Positions 25,909-35,884 of a stretch of 64,000 bases of DNA are shown here, one piece after another. The translations under genes were made by a program, and so were the position numbers. Source of the DNA: Polaromonas glacialis. GTDB lineage: Bacteria > Pseudomonadota > Gammaproteobacteria > Burkholderiales > Burkholderiaceae_C. Every line of letters starts with the position of its first letter. Position 1 is the stretch's first letter. The notes under the pieces are model-generated. The model did no database searches and was not told the origin of the DNA. It saw only the letters and a program-made list of their open reading frames with translations. The stretch spans positions 1,582,912 through 1,646,911 of the forward strand of contig NZ_KL448323.1 of assembly GCF_000709345.1 (NCBI RefSeq), given 5' to 3'.

Positions 25909-28900
25909 ATGTTCGATACCGTCTTGATCGCCAACCGCGGCGCCATTGCCTGCCGCATCATCCGCAGCCTCAAGGCCCTGGGCCTGCGCTCGGTGGCGGT
26001 GTATTCCGAGGCCGACGCCGATTCCCTGCACGTGGCCATGGCTGACGCCAGCGTCTGCATCGGCCCGGCGCCTGCCGCGCAAAGCTACCTGGACCCGCAG
26101 CGCATCCTGGACGCGGCCCGCGCCACCGGCGCCGGCGCCATCCACCCCGGCTACGGCTTCCTGTCCGAAAACCCGGACTTCGCCCAGGCCTGTGAAGACG
26201 CGGGCATCGCCTTCATCGGTCCCACGGCCGCCCAGATGCGCGCCTTTGGCCTGAAGCACACGGCGCGCGCGCTGGCCGAGGCGCAGGGCGTGCCGCTGCT
26301 GCCGGGCAGCGGCTTGCTGGCCGACTTGGCGCAGGCTAAAGCCGAGGCCGCGCGCATCGGCTACCCGGTCATGCTCAAGAGCACGGCCGGCGGTGGCGGC
26401 ATCGGCATGCGGCTGATCCGAAGCGACGCAGAGATGGCCCCCGCGTTCGAGGCCGTGCAGCGCCTGGCGCAAGCCAACTTCAAGGACGCCGGCCTGTTCC
26501 TGGAAAAGTTCGTCGAACGCGCCCGCCATATCGAGGTGCAGCTGTTTGGCGATGGCCGGGGCCAGGTGGTGTCGCTCGGCGAGCGCGACTGCTCGGCCCA
26601 GCGCCGCAACCAGAAGGTGATCGAGGAAACCCCCGCGCCCGGGCTGGATGAGGCCACCCGCGCCGCGCTGCAGCAAACCGCCGTTCGCCTGGCCGAGGCC
26701 GTCAGCTACCGCTCCGCCGGTACGGTTGAATATGTGCTGGACGCCGACAGCGGCGCGTTTTATTTCCTGGAAGTCAACACCCGCCTGCAGGTCGAGCACG
26801 GCGTGACCGAGCAGGTGACCGGCATCGACCTGGTGGCCTGGATGGTGCGCCTGGCGCGCGGCGACGACTTTGCGCTGGATGTGCCCGCGCCAACGGGCGC
26901 CTCCATTCAAGTGCGCTTGTACGCCGAAGACCCGGCACGCAACTTCCAGCCGTGCGCGGGCGGGCTGACCGAAGTGGTGTTTCCTTCAGATGCCCGCATC
27001 GAAACCTGGGTGGCCAACGGCAGCGAAGTGCCGCCGCATTACGACCCGATGATCGCCAAGCTGATCGTCACCGGCAGCGACCGCGCCGACGCCGTGGCCA
27101 AGCTGCAAACCGCGCTGGCGGCCACCCGCCTGGGCGGCATTGAAACCAATCTGCGCTACCTGCGCACCGTGGTGGCTGACCCGGTGTTCGTGCAGGGCCG
27201 CATGGTCACGCGCAGCCTGGCCGACCTGCACTACCAGCAGCAGGCGCTGGAGGTGCTGGAGCCGGGCGTGCAGACCACCGTGCAGGACCACCCCGGCCGC
27301 GTCGGTTACTGGGCGGTGGGCGTGCCGCCGTCGGGGCCGATGGACGATCTGGCCATGCGCCTGGCGAACCGCCTGGTGGGCAACGCGGAGCATGCCGCCG
27401 CGCTCGAATGCACGCTCAGCGGCCCCAGCCTGCGCTTGCACCACGACACCGTGATCGCCGTGTGCGGCGCGGCCATGGCGGTCAGCGTGGACGGCGTGGC
27501 GCTGGCGCTCTGGCAGTCGCACACGGTGAAAGCGGGCAGCGTGCTGAAGCTGGGCGCGGTGCAGGGCGCTGGCGCCCGCACCTACCTGGCGCTGCGCGGC
27601 GGGCTCGACGTGCCGCTGTACCTGGGCAGCCGCTCGACCTTCACGCTGGGCCAGTTCGGCGGCCATGCCGGGCGCACGCTGCGGGTCGGCGACATGCTGC
27701 ACATCGGTGCCGATGCCGCAGCCGAGCCGCTGGCCGCCTTGCCGCCGGAGGTGATTCCGGTTTACCAAAGCCACTGGGACATCGCCGTGCTCTACGGCCC
27801 GCACGGCGCGCCCGATTTCTTCACCGATGCCGACGTGCGCATGTTCTTCGGCACCGACTGGCAGGTGCACTACAACTCCAGCCGCACCGGCGTGCGCCTG
27901 ATCGGCCCCAAGCCCGAGTGGGCGCGGCGCGACGGTGGCGAGGCCGGCCTGCACCCTTCCAACATCCACGACAACGCCTATGCGATCGGCGCCATCGACT
28001 TCACCGGCGACATGCCCGTCATCCTCGGCCCCGACGGCCCCAGCCTGGGCGGCTTTGTCTGCCCCGCCGTGGTGCTGGCCAGCGAGCGCTGGAAAATGGG
28101 CCAGCTGCGCCCCGGCGACACCGTGCGCTTTCGCTGCGTGACGGCCGTTGAAGCCCTGGCCATGCACGCGGCGCAGGAAAGCCGCATTTCCGATCTGGTA
28201 TGGATGCCGCCGGCCATCCCGCAGCGCACCGAGGCCGTGGGCTCGCCGATCCTGGCGCAGCGTGAAGGACAGGGCGAGCGACCGGCCCTGGTGCTGCGTC
28301 AGGCGGGCGACCGCTACCTGCTGGTGGAGCTGGGCGACGCCGTACTCGACATTGCGCTGCGCCTGCGCGTACACGGGCTGATGCAGTCGCTGCAGGCGCA
28401 ACAGCTGCCTGGCATTGTGGACCTGACGCCCGGCATCCGCTCGCTTCAGGTGCATTTTGAGCCGCTGGCGCTTGCTGTGCCTGCGTTGATAGCTGCGATT
28501 TTTGTAGCAGACGATGCGCTGGGCGATACCGATGACCTGGTCGTGCCGTCGCGCACCGTGTATTTGCCGCTGTCGTGGGACGACAGCGCAACCCGGCTGG
28601 CGATAGAAAAATACATGCAGTCGGTGCGGCCGGACGCGCCCTGGTGCCCGAGCAACATCGAGTTCATCCGCCGCATCAACGGCCTGCCAGACATGGAGGA
28701 AGTGCGGCGCACCGTGTTCGACGCCAGCTACCTGGTGCTGGGCCTGGGCGACGTGTACCTGGGCGCGCCGGTGGCCACACCGCTGGACCCGCGCCACCGC
28801 CTGGTGACCACCAAGTACAACCCGGCGCGCACCTGGACGCCCGAGAACGCTGTCGGCATTGGCGGCGCCTACATGTGCGTCTATGGCATGGAAGGCCCGG

Positions 28901-29520
28901 GTGGCTACCAGTTCGTCGGCCGCACGCTGCAGATGTGGAACCGCTGGCGCGATGCTTCCAGCGGCGCTGCAGCCTTCGAGCCCGGCAAGCCGTGGCTGCT
29001 GCGCTTTTTCGACCAGATCCGCTTCTACCCGGTGGGCGAGGACGAACTGCTGCAGATCCGCCATGATTTCCCAGCCGGGCGCTACCCGCTGCGGGTCGAA
29101 GAAGGCACGTTCAGCCTGCGCGACTACCGCGCCTTCCTGAACGAGCATGCCGACAGCATTGGCGCCTTTCGCGCCCTGCAAGGCCAGGCCTTCGAGGAAG
29201 AGCGCGAGCGCTGGCGCGTGGCCGGCCAGGCCGACTACGTGGGCGAGGCCGAGGTGCCGGAGGCTGCCGTGTACGCCAACGACCTCCCCCCAGGTGCCCG
29301 CCGGGTGGCCAGCGCCGTGCCCGGAAGCGTGTGGAAGCTGCTGGTGGCCGAGGGCGACACGGTGGACGAGGGTGATGCCCTGCTGGTCATCGAGTCCATG
29401 AAGATGGAATTCACCGTGTACGCCCCCTGCCCGGGGCAGGTCATGCGCATGGCCTGCCGCGAAGGCGGCGCCGTGGCCGCAGGCCAGGATGTTGTCGTGA
29501 TTCAAGGAGAAACCGCATGA
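25909..29520 (+). CDS. biotin-dependent guanidine carboxylase (urea carboxylase family)
   Basis: A 1203-residue protein with the full urea-amidolyase carboxylase layout. The biotin carboxylase domain (1 to about 450) has [28 protein letters not shown] and [16 protein letters not shown]. The carboxyltransferase domain follows, made of a KipA-like half ([20 protein letters not shown]) and a KipI-like half ([20 protein letters not shown]). The C-terminal biotinyl domain carries Lys1165 in ESMKMEF. Enzymes of this family from operons with guanidine-I riboswitches and DUF1989 genes carboxylate guanidine better than urea, so that activity is proposed. ATG 25909 begins the family N-terminus. A dispersed repeat lies within the coding sequence near 28487. 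It overlaps the next gene by ATGA. Confidence 0.92.
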   Translation: MFDTVLIANRGAIACRIIRSLKALGLRSVAVYSEADADSLHVAMADASVCIGPAPAAQSYLDPQRILDAARATGAGAIHPGYGFLSENPDFAQACEDAGIAFIGPTAAQMRAFGLKHTARALAEAQGVPLLPGSGLLADLAQAKAEAARIGYPVMLKSTAGGGGIGMRLIRSDAEMAPAFEAVQRLAQANFKDAGLFLEKFVERARHIEVQLFGDGRGQVVSLGERDCSAQRRNQKVIEETPAPGLDEATRAALQQTAVRLAEAVSYRSAGTVEYVLDADSGAFYFLEVNTRLQVEHGVTEQVTGIDLVAWMVRLARGDDFALDVPAPTGASIQVRLYAEDPARNFQPCAGGLTEVVFPSDARIETWVANGSEVPPHYDPMIAKLIVTGSDRADAVAKLQTALAATRLGGIETNLRYLRTVVADPVFVQGRMVTRSLADLHYQQQALEVLEPGVQTTVQDHPGRVGYWAVGVPPSGPMDDLAMRLANRLVGNAEHAAALECTLSGPSLRLHHDTVIAVCGAAMAVSVDGVALALWQSHTVKAGSVLKLGAVQGAGARTYLALRGGLDVPLYLGSRSTFTLGQFGGHAGRTLRVGDMLHIGADAAAEPLAALPPEVIPVYQSHWDIAVLYGPHGAPDFFTDADVRMFFGTDWQVHYNSSRTGVRLIGPKPEWARRDGGEAGLHPSNIHDNAYAIGAIDFTGDMPVILGPDGPSLGGFVCPAVVLASERWKMGQLRPGDTVRFRCVTAVEALAMHAAQESRISDLVWMPPAIPQRTEAVGSPILAQREGQGERPALVLRQAGDRYLLVELGDAVLDIALRLRVHGLMQSLQAQQLPGIVDLTPGIRSLQVHFEPLALAVPALIAAIFVADDALGDTDDLVVPSRTVYLPLSWDDSATRLAIEKYMQSVRPDAPWCPSNIEFIRRINGLPDMEEVRRTVFDASYLVLGLGDVYLGAPVATPLDPRHRLVTTKYNPARTWTPENAVGIGGAYMCVYGMEGPGGYQFVGRTLQMWNRWRDASSGAAAFEPGKPWLLRFFDQIRFYPVGEDELLQIRHDFPAGRYPLRVEEGTFSLRDYRAFLNEHADSIGAFRALQGQAFEEERERWRVAGQADYVGEAEVPEAAVYANDLPPGARRVASAVPGSVWKLLVAEGDTVDEGDALLVIESMKMEFTVYAPCPGQVMRMACREGGAVAAGQDVVVIQGETA
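28487..28510. repeat. dispersed palindromic repeat inside the carboxylase gene, copy 5
   Basis: TTGATAGCTGCGATTTTTGTAGCAG is a degenerate inverted copy (ATAGC and GTAGC halves) read through as [10 protein letters not shown], between the two halves of the carboxyltransferase domain. Confidence 0.45.
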
Positions 29521-31337
29521 AAAAGCCAAGCATTTCGCTCAGCATGGGCTGCCTGCAACCCGCCTACCGAGATGGCGCATTCACCCCCCTGGACATGATC
29601 GAGCAGGTGCTGGCCGCCATCGGCGATGATCCGAACAGGGCCTGGATACATGTCGTTGACGCCGCCGCGCTGCGCGCCCAGGCGCAGGCGCTGATGGCGC
29701 GGGGCCCGGAAGGCTTGGCGCTTTGGGGCATTCCCTTTGCCATCAAGGACAACATCGACCTGGCCGGCGTGCCCACCACCGCCGGTTGTCCTGATTACGC
29801 CTACACCCCAGAGCGCAGCGCCAGCGTGGTGCAGCGGCTGCTCGACGCCGGCGCCATCGCCATCGGCAAGACCAACCTGGACCAGTTCGCCACCGGCCTG
29901 AACGGCACACGCTCGCCGTATGGCGCCTGCCGCAACGCCTTCAACCCGGACTATGTATCCGGCGGCTCCAGCGCGGGGTCGGCGGTGTCGGTGGCGCTCG
30001 GCCATGTGAGCTTTTCGCTGGGGACGGACACGGCCGGTTCGGGCCGGGTGCCGGCCGGTTTCAACCATCTGGTCGGCCTCAAGCCCAGCCTGGGGCTGCT
30101 GTCCACCACCGGCGTCGTGCCGGCCTGCCGCTCGCTGGACGTGGTGTCGATCTTCGCCCTGACAGCCGACGACGCGCAGCAGGTGTTTGCGGTGGCGCAC
30201 GGCATGGATGCGCAGGATGCGTATTCACGCCCGGCGCAGCCGCATGGTTTTGACTTTGGCCTGGCGGCCCGGCCGCGCCTGGGCGTCCCGCGCGCCGACC
30301 AGCTGCAGTTCCTGGGCGACAGCGGCTATGCCCGGTGCTATGCCGATGCCTGCGCGCAGGCCCAGGCGCTGGGGGCAGAGCTGGTCGAGATCGACTTCGC
30401 GCCTTTCCTGGAGACCGCCCGCCTGCTGTACGAAGGCCCCTGGGTCGCCGAGCGCTACCAGGCCATCCGCGCCTTCATCGACGCACGGCCCGAGTCCGTG
30501 TTCCCGGTGACGCGCGAGATCACGCTGGGCGGCGCCAAGCCCCTGGCCGCCGACGCCTTTGCCGCCCAGTACCGGCTCAAGGCGCTGGCGCAGCGCTGCG
30601 CCGTGGTGTGGTCAGGCATCGACTGCATGCTGCTGCCCACCGCGCCGACCATCCACCCGATTGCGACCGTGCTGGCCGAGCCCATCGCCCGCAACAGCGA
30701 CTTTGGCTACTACACCAACTTCGTGAATTTGCTGGACTATGCCGCCATCGCCGTGCCCGCAGGCTTTCGCCCCGACGGCCTGCCCTGCGGCGTGACATTC
30801 GTCGCCCAGGCGCATCAGGACCAGCCGCTCCTGCACCTGGCCCAGCGCTGGCAGCGCGCCTTGCGGGGCCGGGCAGCCACGCTCGGCGCCACAGGCCACG
30901 CGGCCGTGCCCTGGAATGCCACCTGCGCCGTGGCGTCAGGGCAAATTCGCGTGGCCGTCTGCGGCGCGCACCTGCAAGGCCAGCCGCTCAACACCCAGCT
31001 GACCGCCCGTAGCGCGCGCCTGGTCCAAGGCACCACCACCGCCCCCAGCTACCGCCTGTATGCCTTGCCCGATGGCCGCCGGCCCGGCCTGGTGCGCGTG
31101 GCCGAAGGCGGCTGTGCGATCGAAGTGGAAGTGTGGGAACTGCCTGCCAGCGAGTTCGGCAGCTTTGTCGATGGCATTCCCGCGCCGTTGGGGATTGGCC
31201 GTACGCTTCTGGCAGACGGCTCGTCGGTGGCCGGATTCATCTGCGAGCCCGAAGGCGTTCGGGGTGCAAAAGACATCAGTGCATTGGGCGGCTGGCGCGC
31301 GTTCCTCAAGTCGCCTGACCAGCAAACGCTCTTGTGA
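29517..31337 (+). CDS. atzF: allophanate hydrolase
   Basis: A 606-residue enzyme that hydrolyses allophanate to CO2 and ammonia. The N-terminal amidase domain has the triad Lys77 ([10 protein letters not shown]), Ser151 in SGGSSAGSA and nucleophile Ser175 in GTDTAGSGR. The C-terminal domain of about 130 residues is typical of AtzF/DUR1,2 enzymes ([20 protein letters not shown], then [12 protein letters not shown]). It finishes the pathway: carboxyguanidine to allophanate to ammonia. It overlaps the carboxylase gene by four bases. Confidence 0.95.
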   Translation: MKKPSISLSMGCLQPAYRDGAFTPLDMIEQVLAAIGDDPNRAWIHVVDAAALRAQAQALMARGPEGLALWGIPFAIKDNIDLAGVPTTAGCPDYAYTPERSASVVQRLLDAGAIAIGKTNLDQFATGLNGTRSPYGACRNAFNPDYVSGGSSAGSAVSVALGHVSFSLGTDTAGSGRVPAGFNHLVGLKPSLGLLSTTGVVPACRSLDVVSIFALTADDAQQVFAVAHGMDAQDAYSRPAQPHGFDFGLAARPRLGVPRADQLQFLGDSGYARCYADACAQAQALGAELVEIDFAPFLETARLLYEGPWVAERYQAIRAFIDARPESVFPVTREITLGGAKPLAADAFAAQYRLKALAQRCAVVWSGIDCMLLPTAPTIHPIATVLAEPIARNSDFGYYTNFVNLLDYAAIAVPAGFRPDGLPCGVTFVAQAHQDQPLLHLAQRWQRALRGRAATLGATGHAAVPWNATCAVASGQIRVAVCGAHLQGQPLNTQLTARSARLVQGTTTAPSYRLYALPDGRRPGLVRVAEGGCAIEVEVWELPASEFGSFVDGIPAPLGIGRTLLADGSSVAGFICEPEGVRGAKDISALGGWRAFLKSPDQQTLL

Positions 31338-31370
31338 AACAACCCGTGAGAATACGGATGTCAGGCGGTT

Positions 31371-31388
31371 GACGACACCGGTGTCGTC
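31371..31388. repeat. 18-base perfect palindrome after the guanidine operon
   Basis: GACGACACCGGTGTCGTC is self-complementary with no loop, 33 bases after the atzF stop. It has no T-run. It may be a protein-binding site or part of the operon end. Confidence 0.5.
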
Positions 31389-31432
31389 CCGAAACCAGGA
31401 TTAGCAGCACGGGCGCTGTAATGCAGCAATCA

Positions 31433-31471
31433 CCCAGCAGCGCTGCGGCTGTTCGCCGCGCTGCTGGATTT
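31433..31471 (+). terminator. probable terminator of the guanidine operon
   Basis: CCAGCAGCGC (31434-31443) pairs with GCGCTGCTGG (31458-31467), and ATTTTCT follows. The stem is strong but the T-run is short. Confidence 0.5.
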
Positions 31472-31537
31472 TCTGGTCAATATAGTCCTCACCGCGTGTG
31501 AGGATGAATCCGTCCTGATGCCGGCCTGCAGCAGGCC

Positions 31538-31714
31538 GTACAGCACGCCCTTGGGCACGCCGCCAAATGCTTCAAAGGCCCTCTCGTGACAGGCCGCAAG
31601 CGTTTGCACTTTCACGTTGCGGACGAACTCGGCGTAGCTGGCGCGGCTGAATCCCGGCATCGTACAAAAGGCGTACTGCGGGTTAACCCCTTTCCTGAAC
31701 CGGGCCCAGCCCAC
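31538..31714 (-). pseudogene. IS21-family transposase (IstA) fragment
   Basis: The minus strand encodes GFSRASYAEFVRNVKVQTLA and CHERAFEAFGGVPKGVLY, which match the region of IS21-type IstA transposases that normally reads SRASYVEFV...ACHEHAFEFFGGVP. Both ends are missing; after VLY the similarity stops. Further left a second minus frame (ILTRGEDYIDQKIQQRGEQP, then QRCWVIAALQRPC) reads like coding sequence of an unknown deleted gene. The fragment is a relic between the guanidine operon and phaR. Confidence 0.7.
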
Positions 31715-31908
31715 GTCCCCAGCAATTTACCTCGGATTGAACCCGTGTTTTTAAGTAACCCGAGTTCCACAAACCCCTTTTTGGTTATCACGGCTACCCC
31801 AAAGGTGGCCATCTTCTCAGTCAGCCCGATGCAATTCAAAAGCGAATGGCCTGCCAGGCAAGCCAACGCATGAGCTCGGTTAATGGTGGGCGCAATCCTG
31901 GGGCAAGG
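31715..31908. other. unassigned sequence between the IS21 relic and phaR
   Basis: No recognisable gene. A minus frame reads LGLLKNTGSIRGKLLGTWAG without family similarity. Base composition is less GC-rich than that of the neighbours, consistent with mobile-element debris. Confidence 0.35.
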
Positions 31909-32523
31909 TCACTTCAATCCCAATGCCGCGAGCATCTGCTCGCTCTGCTTTTGCATTTGCTCCTGCATTTGCGTAAAAACATTCTTTGATTGCTCGACGT
32001 AAGCGCCCATCATGCCTTGCATCATGGGCGACTTTGCATTCATGAACTGCGCCCACATTTCCGGGCTCAGGCCCTTGGACTGCTCTGCCATCTTCAACTG
32101 CAGGTCCATGAAACTCTGCACATTCTTTTCAAGGTACGCCCCCATAAAGCTCTGCATCGCATCGCCGTAGAAGCGGATGATGTTGGACAGCACAGCTTCG
32201 GTAAACATGGGTGCGCCGCCAGCCTCTTCTTCAAGAATGATCTGAAGCAAAATGCTGCGCGTGAGGTCTTCATTGGTTTTGGCATCCCGCACGACAAAGT
32301 GCGTACTGCTCATGACCAGGCGGCGTACTTCGGCAAGGGTGATGTAGGCAGACGTTTCGGTGTCATAGAGGCGCCGGTTCGGGTACTTTTTGATAATGCG
32401 TACGGGTTCGACGCTATCGACAACTGTTTTTTTGCTTGCGCTGCCGGAACTGGCACTCGCGGACGGAACGCCTTCGATTGAAGGCGAAACGGTTTGCGGA
32501 CTAACGGGCTTGTTGCTATGCAA
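31909..32523 (-). CDS. phaR: polyhydroxyalkanoate synthesis regulator PhaR
   Basis: A 204-residue regulator that binds DNA and PHA granules and represses phasin genes. The N-terminal PHB_acc_N domain is clear in RIIKKYPNRRLYDTETSAYI (about residues 43-62), followed by the accumulation-regulatory domain LLQIILEEEAGGAPMFTEAVL and a Met/Gln-rich C-terminus (MQEQMQKQSEQMLAALG). No ATG suits the start. TTG at 32523, six bases after GGAG, is the best start. The first 40 residues are Ser-rich and variable. A 3-hydroxybutyrate dehydrogenase gene at 47100 fits PHB turnover. Confidence 0.92.
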   Translation of the reverse strand: MHSNKPVSPQTVSPSIEGVPSASASSGSASKKTVVDSVEPVRIIKKYPNRRLYDTETSAYITLAEVRRLVMSSTHFVVRDAKTNEDLTRSILLQIILEEEAGGAPMFTEAVLSNIIRFYGDAMQSFMGAYLEKNVQSFMDLQLKMAEQSKGLSPEMWAQFMNAKSPMMQGMMGAYVEQSKNVFTQMQEQMQKQSEQMLAALGLK

Positions 32524-32624
32524 TGATGACTCCAGGAAATAACGACTACCTGCCTTATTGGGGCGGGGTTCGATACATTCTAGGAATGTCTTGATCTACG
32601 CAATTTTTTAAGTTTATCTTTCAC

Positions 32625-32656
32625 CAATGTTTTCCCCTGCAGGGGGCTGAACATTG
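32625..32656. repeat. bipartite hairpin upstream of phaR
   Basis: CAATGTT (32625-32631) pairs with AACATTG (32650-32656), and inside it lies the 12-base palindrome CCCCTGCAGGGG (32634-32645). It could be a regulator site for phaR or the end of a mobile element. Confidence 0.5.
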
Positions 32657-32681
32657 AAAAAGAAAACCAATTCAGAAAAAT

Positions 32682-32707
32682 TGGCAGGCGCGATTGGACT
32701 CGAAACG
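32682..32707 (-). repeat. fragment of the 3' end of tRNA-Val
   Basis: The minus strand reads TTCGAGTCCAATCGCGCC then TGCCA, identical to the T-arm and 3' acceptor end of the tRNA-Val at 43598-43674 except for one base. The remainder of a tRNA cloverleaf is not present. It sits in the same orientation as the intact tRNA, about 10.9 kb away. Confidence 0.75.
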
Positions 32708-32815
32708 TCCCCCGTGGCAGGCTACATTGGGGGCGAGAGTACCACGAATGCCCCCCAATGCCTCTGTTTTCTCCCTGAATGGCCTCGAGAATGGACCCCA
32801 AAACCCATCCCATGC
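32708..32815. other. hairpin and debris next to a transposase relic
   Basis: CATTGGGGG (32725-32733) pairs with CCCCCAATG (32752-32760). The stem lies between the tRNA fragment and the transposase relic and may be an internal or terminal part of the lost insertion sequence. No gene is supported. Confidence 0.4.
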
Positions 32816-33016
32816 CACATCGAGCGCCAAGCGCAGGTTGCCGGTCCAGTACATGTGCAGCGCGTGGCTGCGGCGTCCGGGTTTATGGGGGTTGTAGCTG
32901 GCCTGCACGCATTCTTGCTTGCCGTACAACGGCTTGATGGTCGTGCCGATATCCACTATCCAGGCCGGCCCACTGAGCAATACAGGGCTAAAAATCAAGT
33001 CGGGCGTTCTCAACAA
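32816..33016 (-). pseudogene. DDE transposase fragment
   Basis: The minus strand reads RTPDLIFSPVLLSGPAWIVD then IGTTIKPLYGKQE, YNPHKPGRRSHALHMYW and NLRLALDV, a stretch known from IS4-like transposases (usual form VIDIDTTVKPLYG...YNPHKPGRPSH). One acidic residue of the usual DIDTT is Gly here. Start and end are missing, so it is a relic. The exact IS family is not certain. Confidence 0.7.
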
Positions 33017-33083
33017 GGCAAGGATTAGTTTTTTCCTGTACTTGAAAGTTCACCAAATACCATCCCGTTGTCAATCTGCATGC

Positions 33084-34430
33084 TTATGCAGCTTGTGAAA
33101 CAGCACGTACCCTTGCCGCAGGAAAAGTGACTGAAAAGCACGAACCCTGCCCCACCTGGCTCTTGATCCTCAGTTCAGCGCCATGCCGCTGGGCCACATG
33201 CTTGACGATGGCCAGCCCCAGGCCGGTGCCGCCGGTCTCGCGTGAGCGGCTGCGGTCCACTCGGTAAAACCGCTCCGTCAGCCGGGGCAAGTGTTCGGCC
33301 GCAATGCCTGGGCCCGAATCCCTGACGCAGAGCTCTCCCCGTCCATCTTCAAGCCGTGCCCAACTTACGCGAATCAGGCCAGCCTGCGGCGTGTAGCGCA
33401 CTGCATTGGTCACCAGATTAGACAGGGCGCTGCAGATCTCCCTCTGGATGCCAGCGATCTCACATGCAGGGCCGGCATCGAACACCAGTTGATGGCCCCG
33501 AGGCGAGATCACGCTGGACAATGCCCGGGCCTCCTGCTCGCACTGGGCGAACAGCGACGCCGTGGGCGTCCACTCGTGGGCGCCGGGCAGCGGGCTGCCT
33601 TCCAACCGTGACAATGTCAGCAAATCTTCCACCAGCGTCTGCATGCGCTGCGACTGCTGCGCCATCAGCGCCAGGTATCGGTCGCGGTCAGGCTTTTTGA
33701 GGGGCAGGTTCTGCAGTGTCTCGATGAAGCCGGCCACCACTGTCAGCGGCGTGCGGATTTCGTGCGACACATTGGCGACAAAATCGCGCCGCATGGCCTC
33801 GGCTTGCTCCAGCGCGGTGATGTCGCGCGACAGCAGCAGTTTTTTTTCCTTGCCGTATCGGTGAACATGCACCGACAGCTTCACGGGCCGGGCTGGCGTG
33901 TTGAAGTTGCCCGGTATCACGACTTCCTGCGAGAAACTGGCCGCAGCCATGTAGGCATTGAAGGCCGGGTCGCGCACCAGGTTGGCGATGTGCTGCTGCA
34001 GGTCGCGCCGGGCATCGAAACCGAAATGCTGGGCGGCGGTCTGGTTGCACCATTCGATGCGCCCCTCGTCGTCCAGCAGCACCACGCCATTGGGCGAAGC
34101 CTGCAAGGCCTCCAGGAATTCATCCAGCCTGGCCTGGCTTTCGCGGTACTGCTCGTGGCGGTTTTTCAGCAGGCGACGCACGCGGTCGGCTGCCTCGCCC
34201 CAGACGCCCGGCAACCGCGGCTGCGGACCGGCCATCAGCACCGGCGTTTCATTGCTTTGCTCCGAGCGCAGCCAATTCAAAAGCCGCCGCGCATAAAAGC
34301 TGTCCGCGAGCTGCCAGGCAGTGGCGCCGGTCAGCAATCCCCAGGCCATGCCTTCGTGGGAAGCAAGCCACCAACCGATGGCGCCGCCCGACAGCGAGAA
34401 GGCGGCACAAACGATCCAGCGGCCGATCAT
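33084..34430 (-). CDS. phoR: phosphate regulon sensor histidine kinase PhoR
   Basis: A 448-residue membrane histidine kinase that phosphorylates PhoB when phosphate is scarce. Two N-terminal hydrophobic segments (WIVCAAFSLSGGAIGWWLAS and GLLTGATAWQLA) precede a PAS domain (about 105-200; SPNGVVLLDDEGRIEWCNQT). The phosphoacceptor is His223 in NVSHEIRTPLT. ATP-binding boxes are NLVTNAVRYTPQ, DSGPGIAAEHLPRL and GGTGLGLAIVKHV. Its start overlaps the phoB stop by four bases, so the two are coupled. Confidence 0.95.
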   Translation of the reverse strand: MIGRWIVCAAFSLSGGAIGWWLASHEGMAWGLLTGATAWQLADSFYARRLLNWLRSEQSNETPVLMAGPQPRLPGVWGEAADRVRRLLKNRHEQYRESQARLDEFLEALQASPNGVVLLDDEGRIEWCNQTAAQHFGFDARRDLQQHIANLVRDPAFNAYMAAASFSQEVVIPGNFNTPARPVKLSVHVHRYGKEKKLLLSRDITALEQAEAMRRDFVANVSHEIRTPLTVVAGFIETLQNLPLKKPDRDRYLALMAQQSQRMQTLVEDLLTLSRLEGSPLPGAHEWTPTASLFAQCEQEARALSSVISPRGHQLVFDAGPACEIAGIQREICSALSNLVTNAVRYTPQAGLIRVSWARLEDGRGELCVRDSGPGIAAEHLPRLTERFYRVDRSRSRETGGTGLGLAIVKHVAQRHGAELRIKSQVGQGSCFSVTFPAARVRAVSQAA

Positions 34431-35152
34431 GACTCCGGCGATGCCGCGGCGGCAGGGGTTTTTGCCATCATGCCGGTCAGCCGGTAGCCCGCGCCCCGGA
34501 CGGTTTCCACCATCGCGCCGGCCGGCCCCAGGGCTTCGCGCAGGCGCTTGACATGCACATCGACCGTGCGTTCCTCGATGAACACATGGTCGCCCCAGAC
34601 CTTATCGAGCAGGCTGGCCCGGCTGTGGACACGCTCCGGATGCTTCATCAGGTAGTGCAGCAGCTTGAACTCGGTCGGCCCCAGCTTGAGTTCCTGGCTT
34701 TGCCAGGCAATGCGGTGCGTGGCGGCGTCCAGCACCAGCGCGCCCACGGTCACGCGGTCGCCCGGCGACTCGGGCGCGCGGCGGCGCAGCACGGCGCGGA
34801 TGCGGGCCAGCAGTTCCTGCGTCGAAAAAGGCTTGGTGATGTAGTCGTCGGCGCCGGCGTCGAGCCCGGCGACCTTGTCGGGCTCGTCGCCACGCGCCGT
34901 CAGCATCAGGATGGGAATGCCCTTGGTGCGCTCCTGCTTGCGCCAGTGGCGTGCCAGGCTCAGGCCGCTCTGGCCGGGCAGCATCCAGTCGAGCAGGATC
35001 ACATCGGGCAGTTCGGCATCGAGTTCGCGCTGGGCCGCCACGCTGTCGTAGGCCAGCACCGGCGTGAAGCCGCCATGCTTGAGGTTGACCTGGATCAGTT
35101 CGGCAATGGCCGGCTCGTCCTCGACGATCAATACGCGGGGCAGGTGCTTCAT
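34427..35152 (-). CDS. phoB: phosphate regulon response regulator PhoB
   Basis: A 241-residue OmpR-type regulator. The receiver domain (about 5-118) has acidic residues in VEDEP and phosphoacceptor Asp55 (ILLDWMLPG), with Lys in ITKPF. The winged-helix domain follows (LKLLHYLMKHPERVHSRASL, then VDVHVKRLR). It binds Pho boxes such as those at 39727-39745 and 39783-39825. ATG 35152 begins the receiver domain. It lies four bases after the phoU stop. Confidence 0.95.
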   Translation of the reverse strand: MKHLPRVLIVEDEPAIAELIQVNLKHGGFTPVLAYDSVAAQRELDAELPDVILLDWMLPGQSGLSLARHWRKQERTKGIPILMLTARGDEPDKVAGLDAGADDYITKPFSTQELLARIRAVLRRRAPESPGDRVTVGALVLDAATHRIAWQSQELKLGPTEFKLLHYLMKHPERVHSRASLLDKVWGDHVFIEERTVDVHVKRLREALGPAGAMVETVRGAGYRLTGMMAKTPAAAASPES

Positions 35153-35156
35153 GGGT

Positions 35157-35861
35157 TCACGACTTGACGGCTGACTCGACCTGCTCCATCGGGCTGTGCC
35201 GCACGTCGGCACCCTTGACGATGTAGATGATGAACTCGGCAATGTTCTTGGCATGGTCGCCCACGCGCTCGATGGCCTTGGCGATGAACAGCAGGTCCAG
35301 GCTGGACGAGATGGTGCGCGGGTCTTCCATCATGTAGGTGATGAGCTTGCGCACGAAACCATCGAATTCGGCATCGATCAGATCGTCTTCCTTGAGGATG
35401 GACACCGCTGCCGCCGTGTCCAGCCGGGCAAAGGCATCAAGCGCCTTGCGCAGCAGCCCCGAGGCCAGGTCGGCGGCAACGCGCAAATCCGACGAAGGTA
35501 GCGTGCGCGATGCGCCGTTGTGCATGATCGACTTGACCATGCGCGCGATCTTGGCGGCTTCGTCGCCGGCGCGCTCCAGGTTGGCGGTGGTCTTTGAAAT
35601 CGCGATCAGCAGGCGCAGGTCGCGCGCCGTCGGCTGGCGCCGGGCAATGATGGACGACAGTTCGCGGTCGATGTCGAGCTCCATGCCATTGACGCGAAGC
35701 TCGGTCTCGATGACCTGGTTGGCGCATTCGGCGCTGTACTGCGACAGCGCATGAATCGCCAGCCGCAGCTGCGACTCGACCAGTCCGCCGAGTTCCATCA
35801 CGCGGGACGAGACGCCATTGAGTTCGCTGTCGAACTGGGTGGATAAATGTTTATCAGGCAT
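35157..35861 (-). CDS. phoU: phosphate signalling protein PhoU
   Basis: A 234-residue all-helical protein with two PhoU repeats. The metal-binding type motifs are visible as ANLERAGDEAAKIARMVKSI in the first repeat and IERVGDHAKNIAEFIIYIVK in the second. PhoU links the Pst transporter to PhoR and prevents PhoB activation when phosphate is plentiful. The start ATG at 35861 gives the family N-terminus MPDKHLSTQFDSELN; the open frame extends upstream through pstB territory without similarity. Confidence 0.94.
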   Translation of the reverse strand: MPDKHLSTQFDSELNGVSSRVMELGGLVESQLRLAIHALSQYSAECANQVIETELRVNGMELDIDRELSSIIARRQPTARDLRLLIAISKTTANLERAGDEAAKIARMVKSIMHNGASRTLPSSDLRVAADLASGLLRKALDAFARLDTAAAVSILKEDDLIDAEFDGFVRKLITYMMEDPRTISSSLDLLFIAKAIERVGDHAKNIAEFIIYIVKGADVRHSPMEQVESAVKS

Positions 35862-35884
35862 GCTATGTGTTCCTTGCGTCTTGC

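Noticed and set aside
26986..29529. An 847-codon open frame on minus, antisense to the guanidine carboxylase gene
   Set aside because: It is a shadow of a gene with strong domain evidence and its translation looks non-coding.
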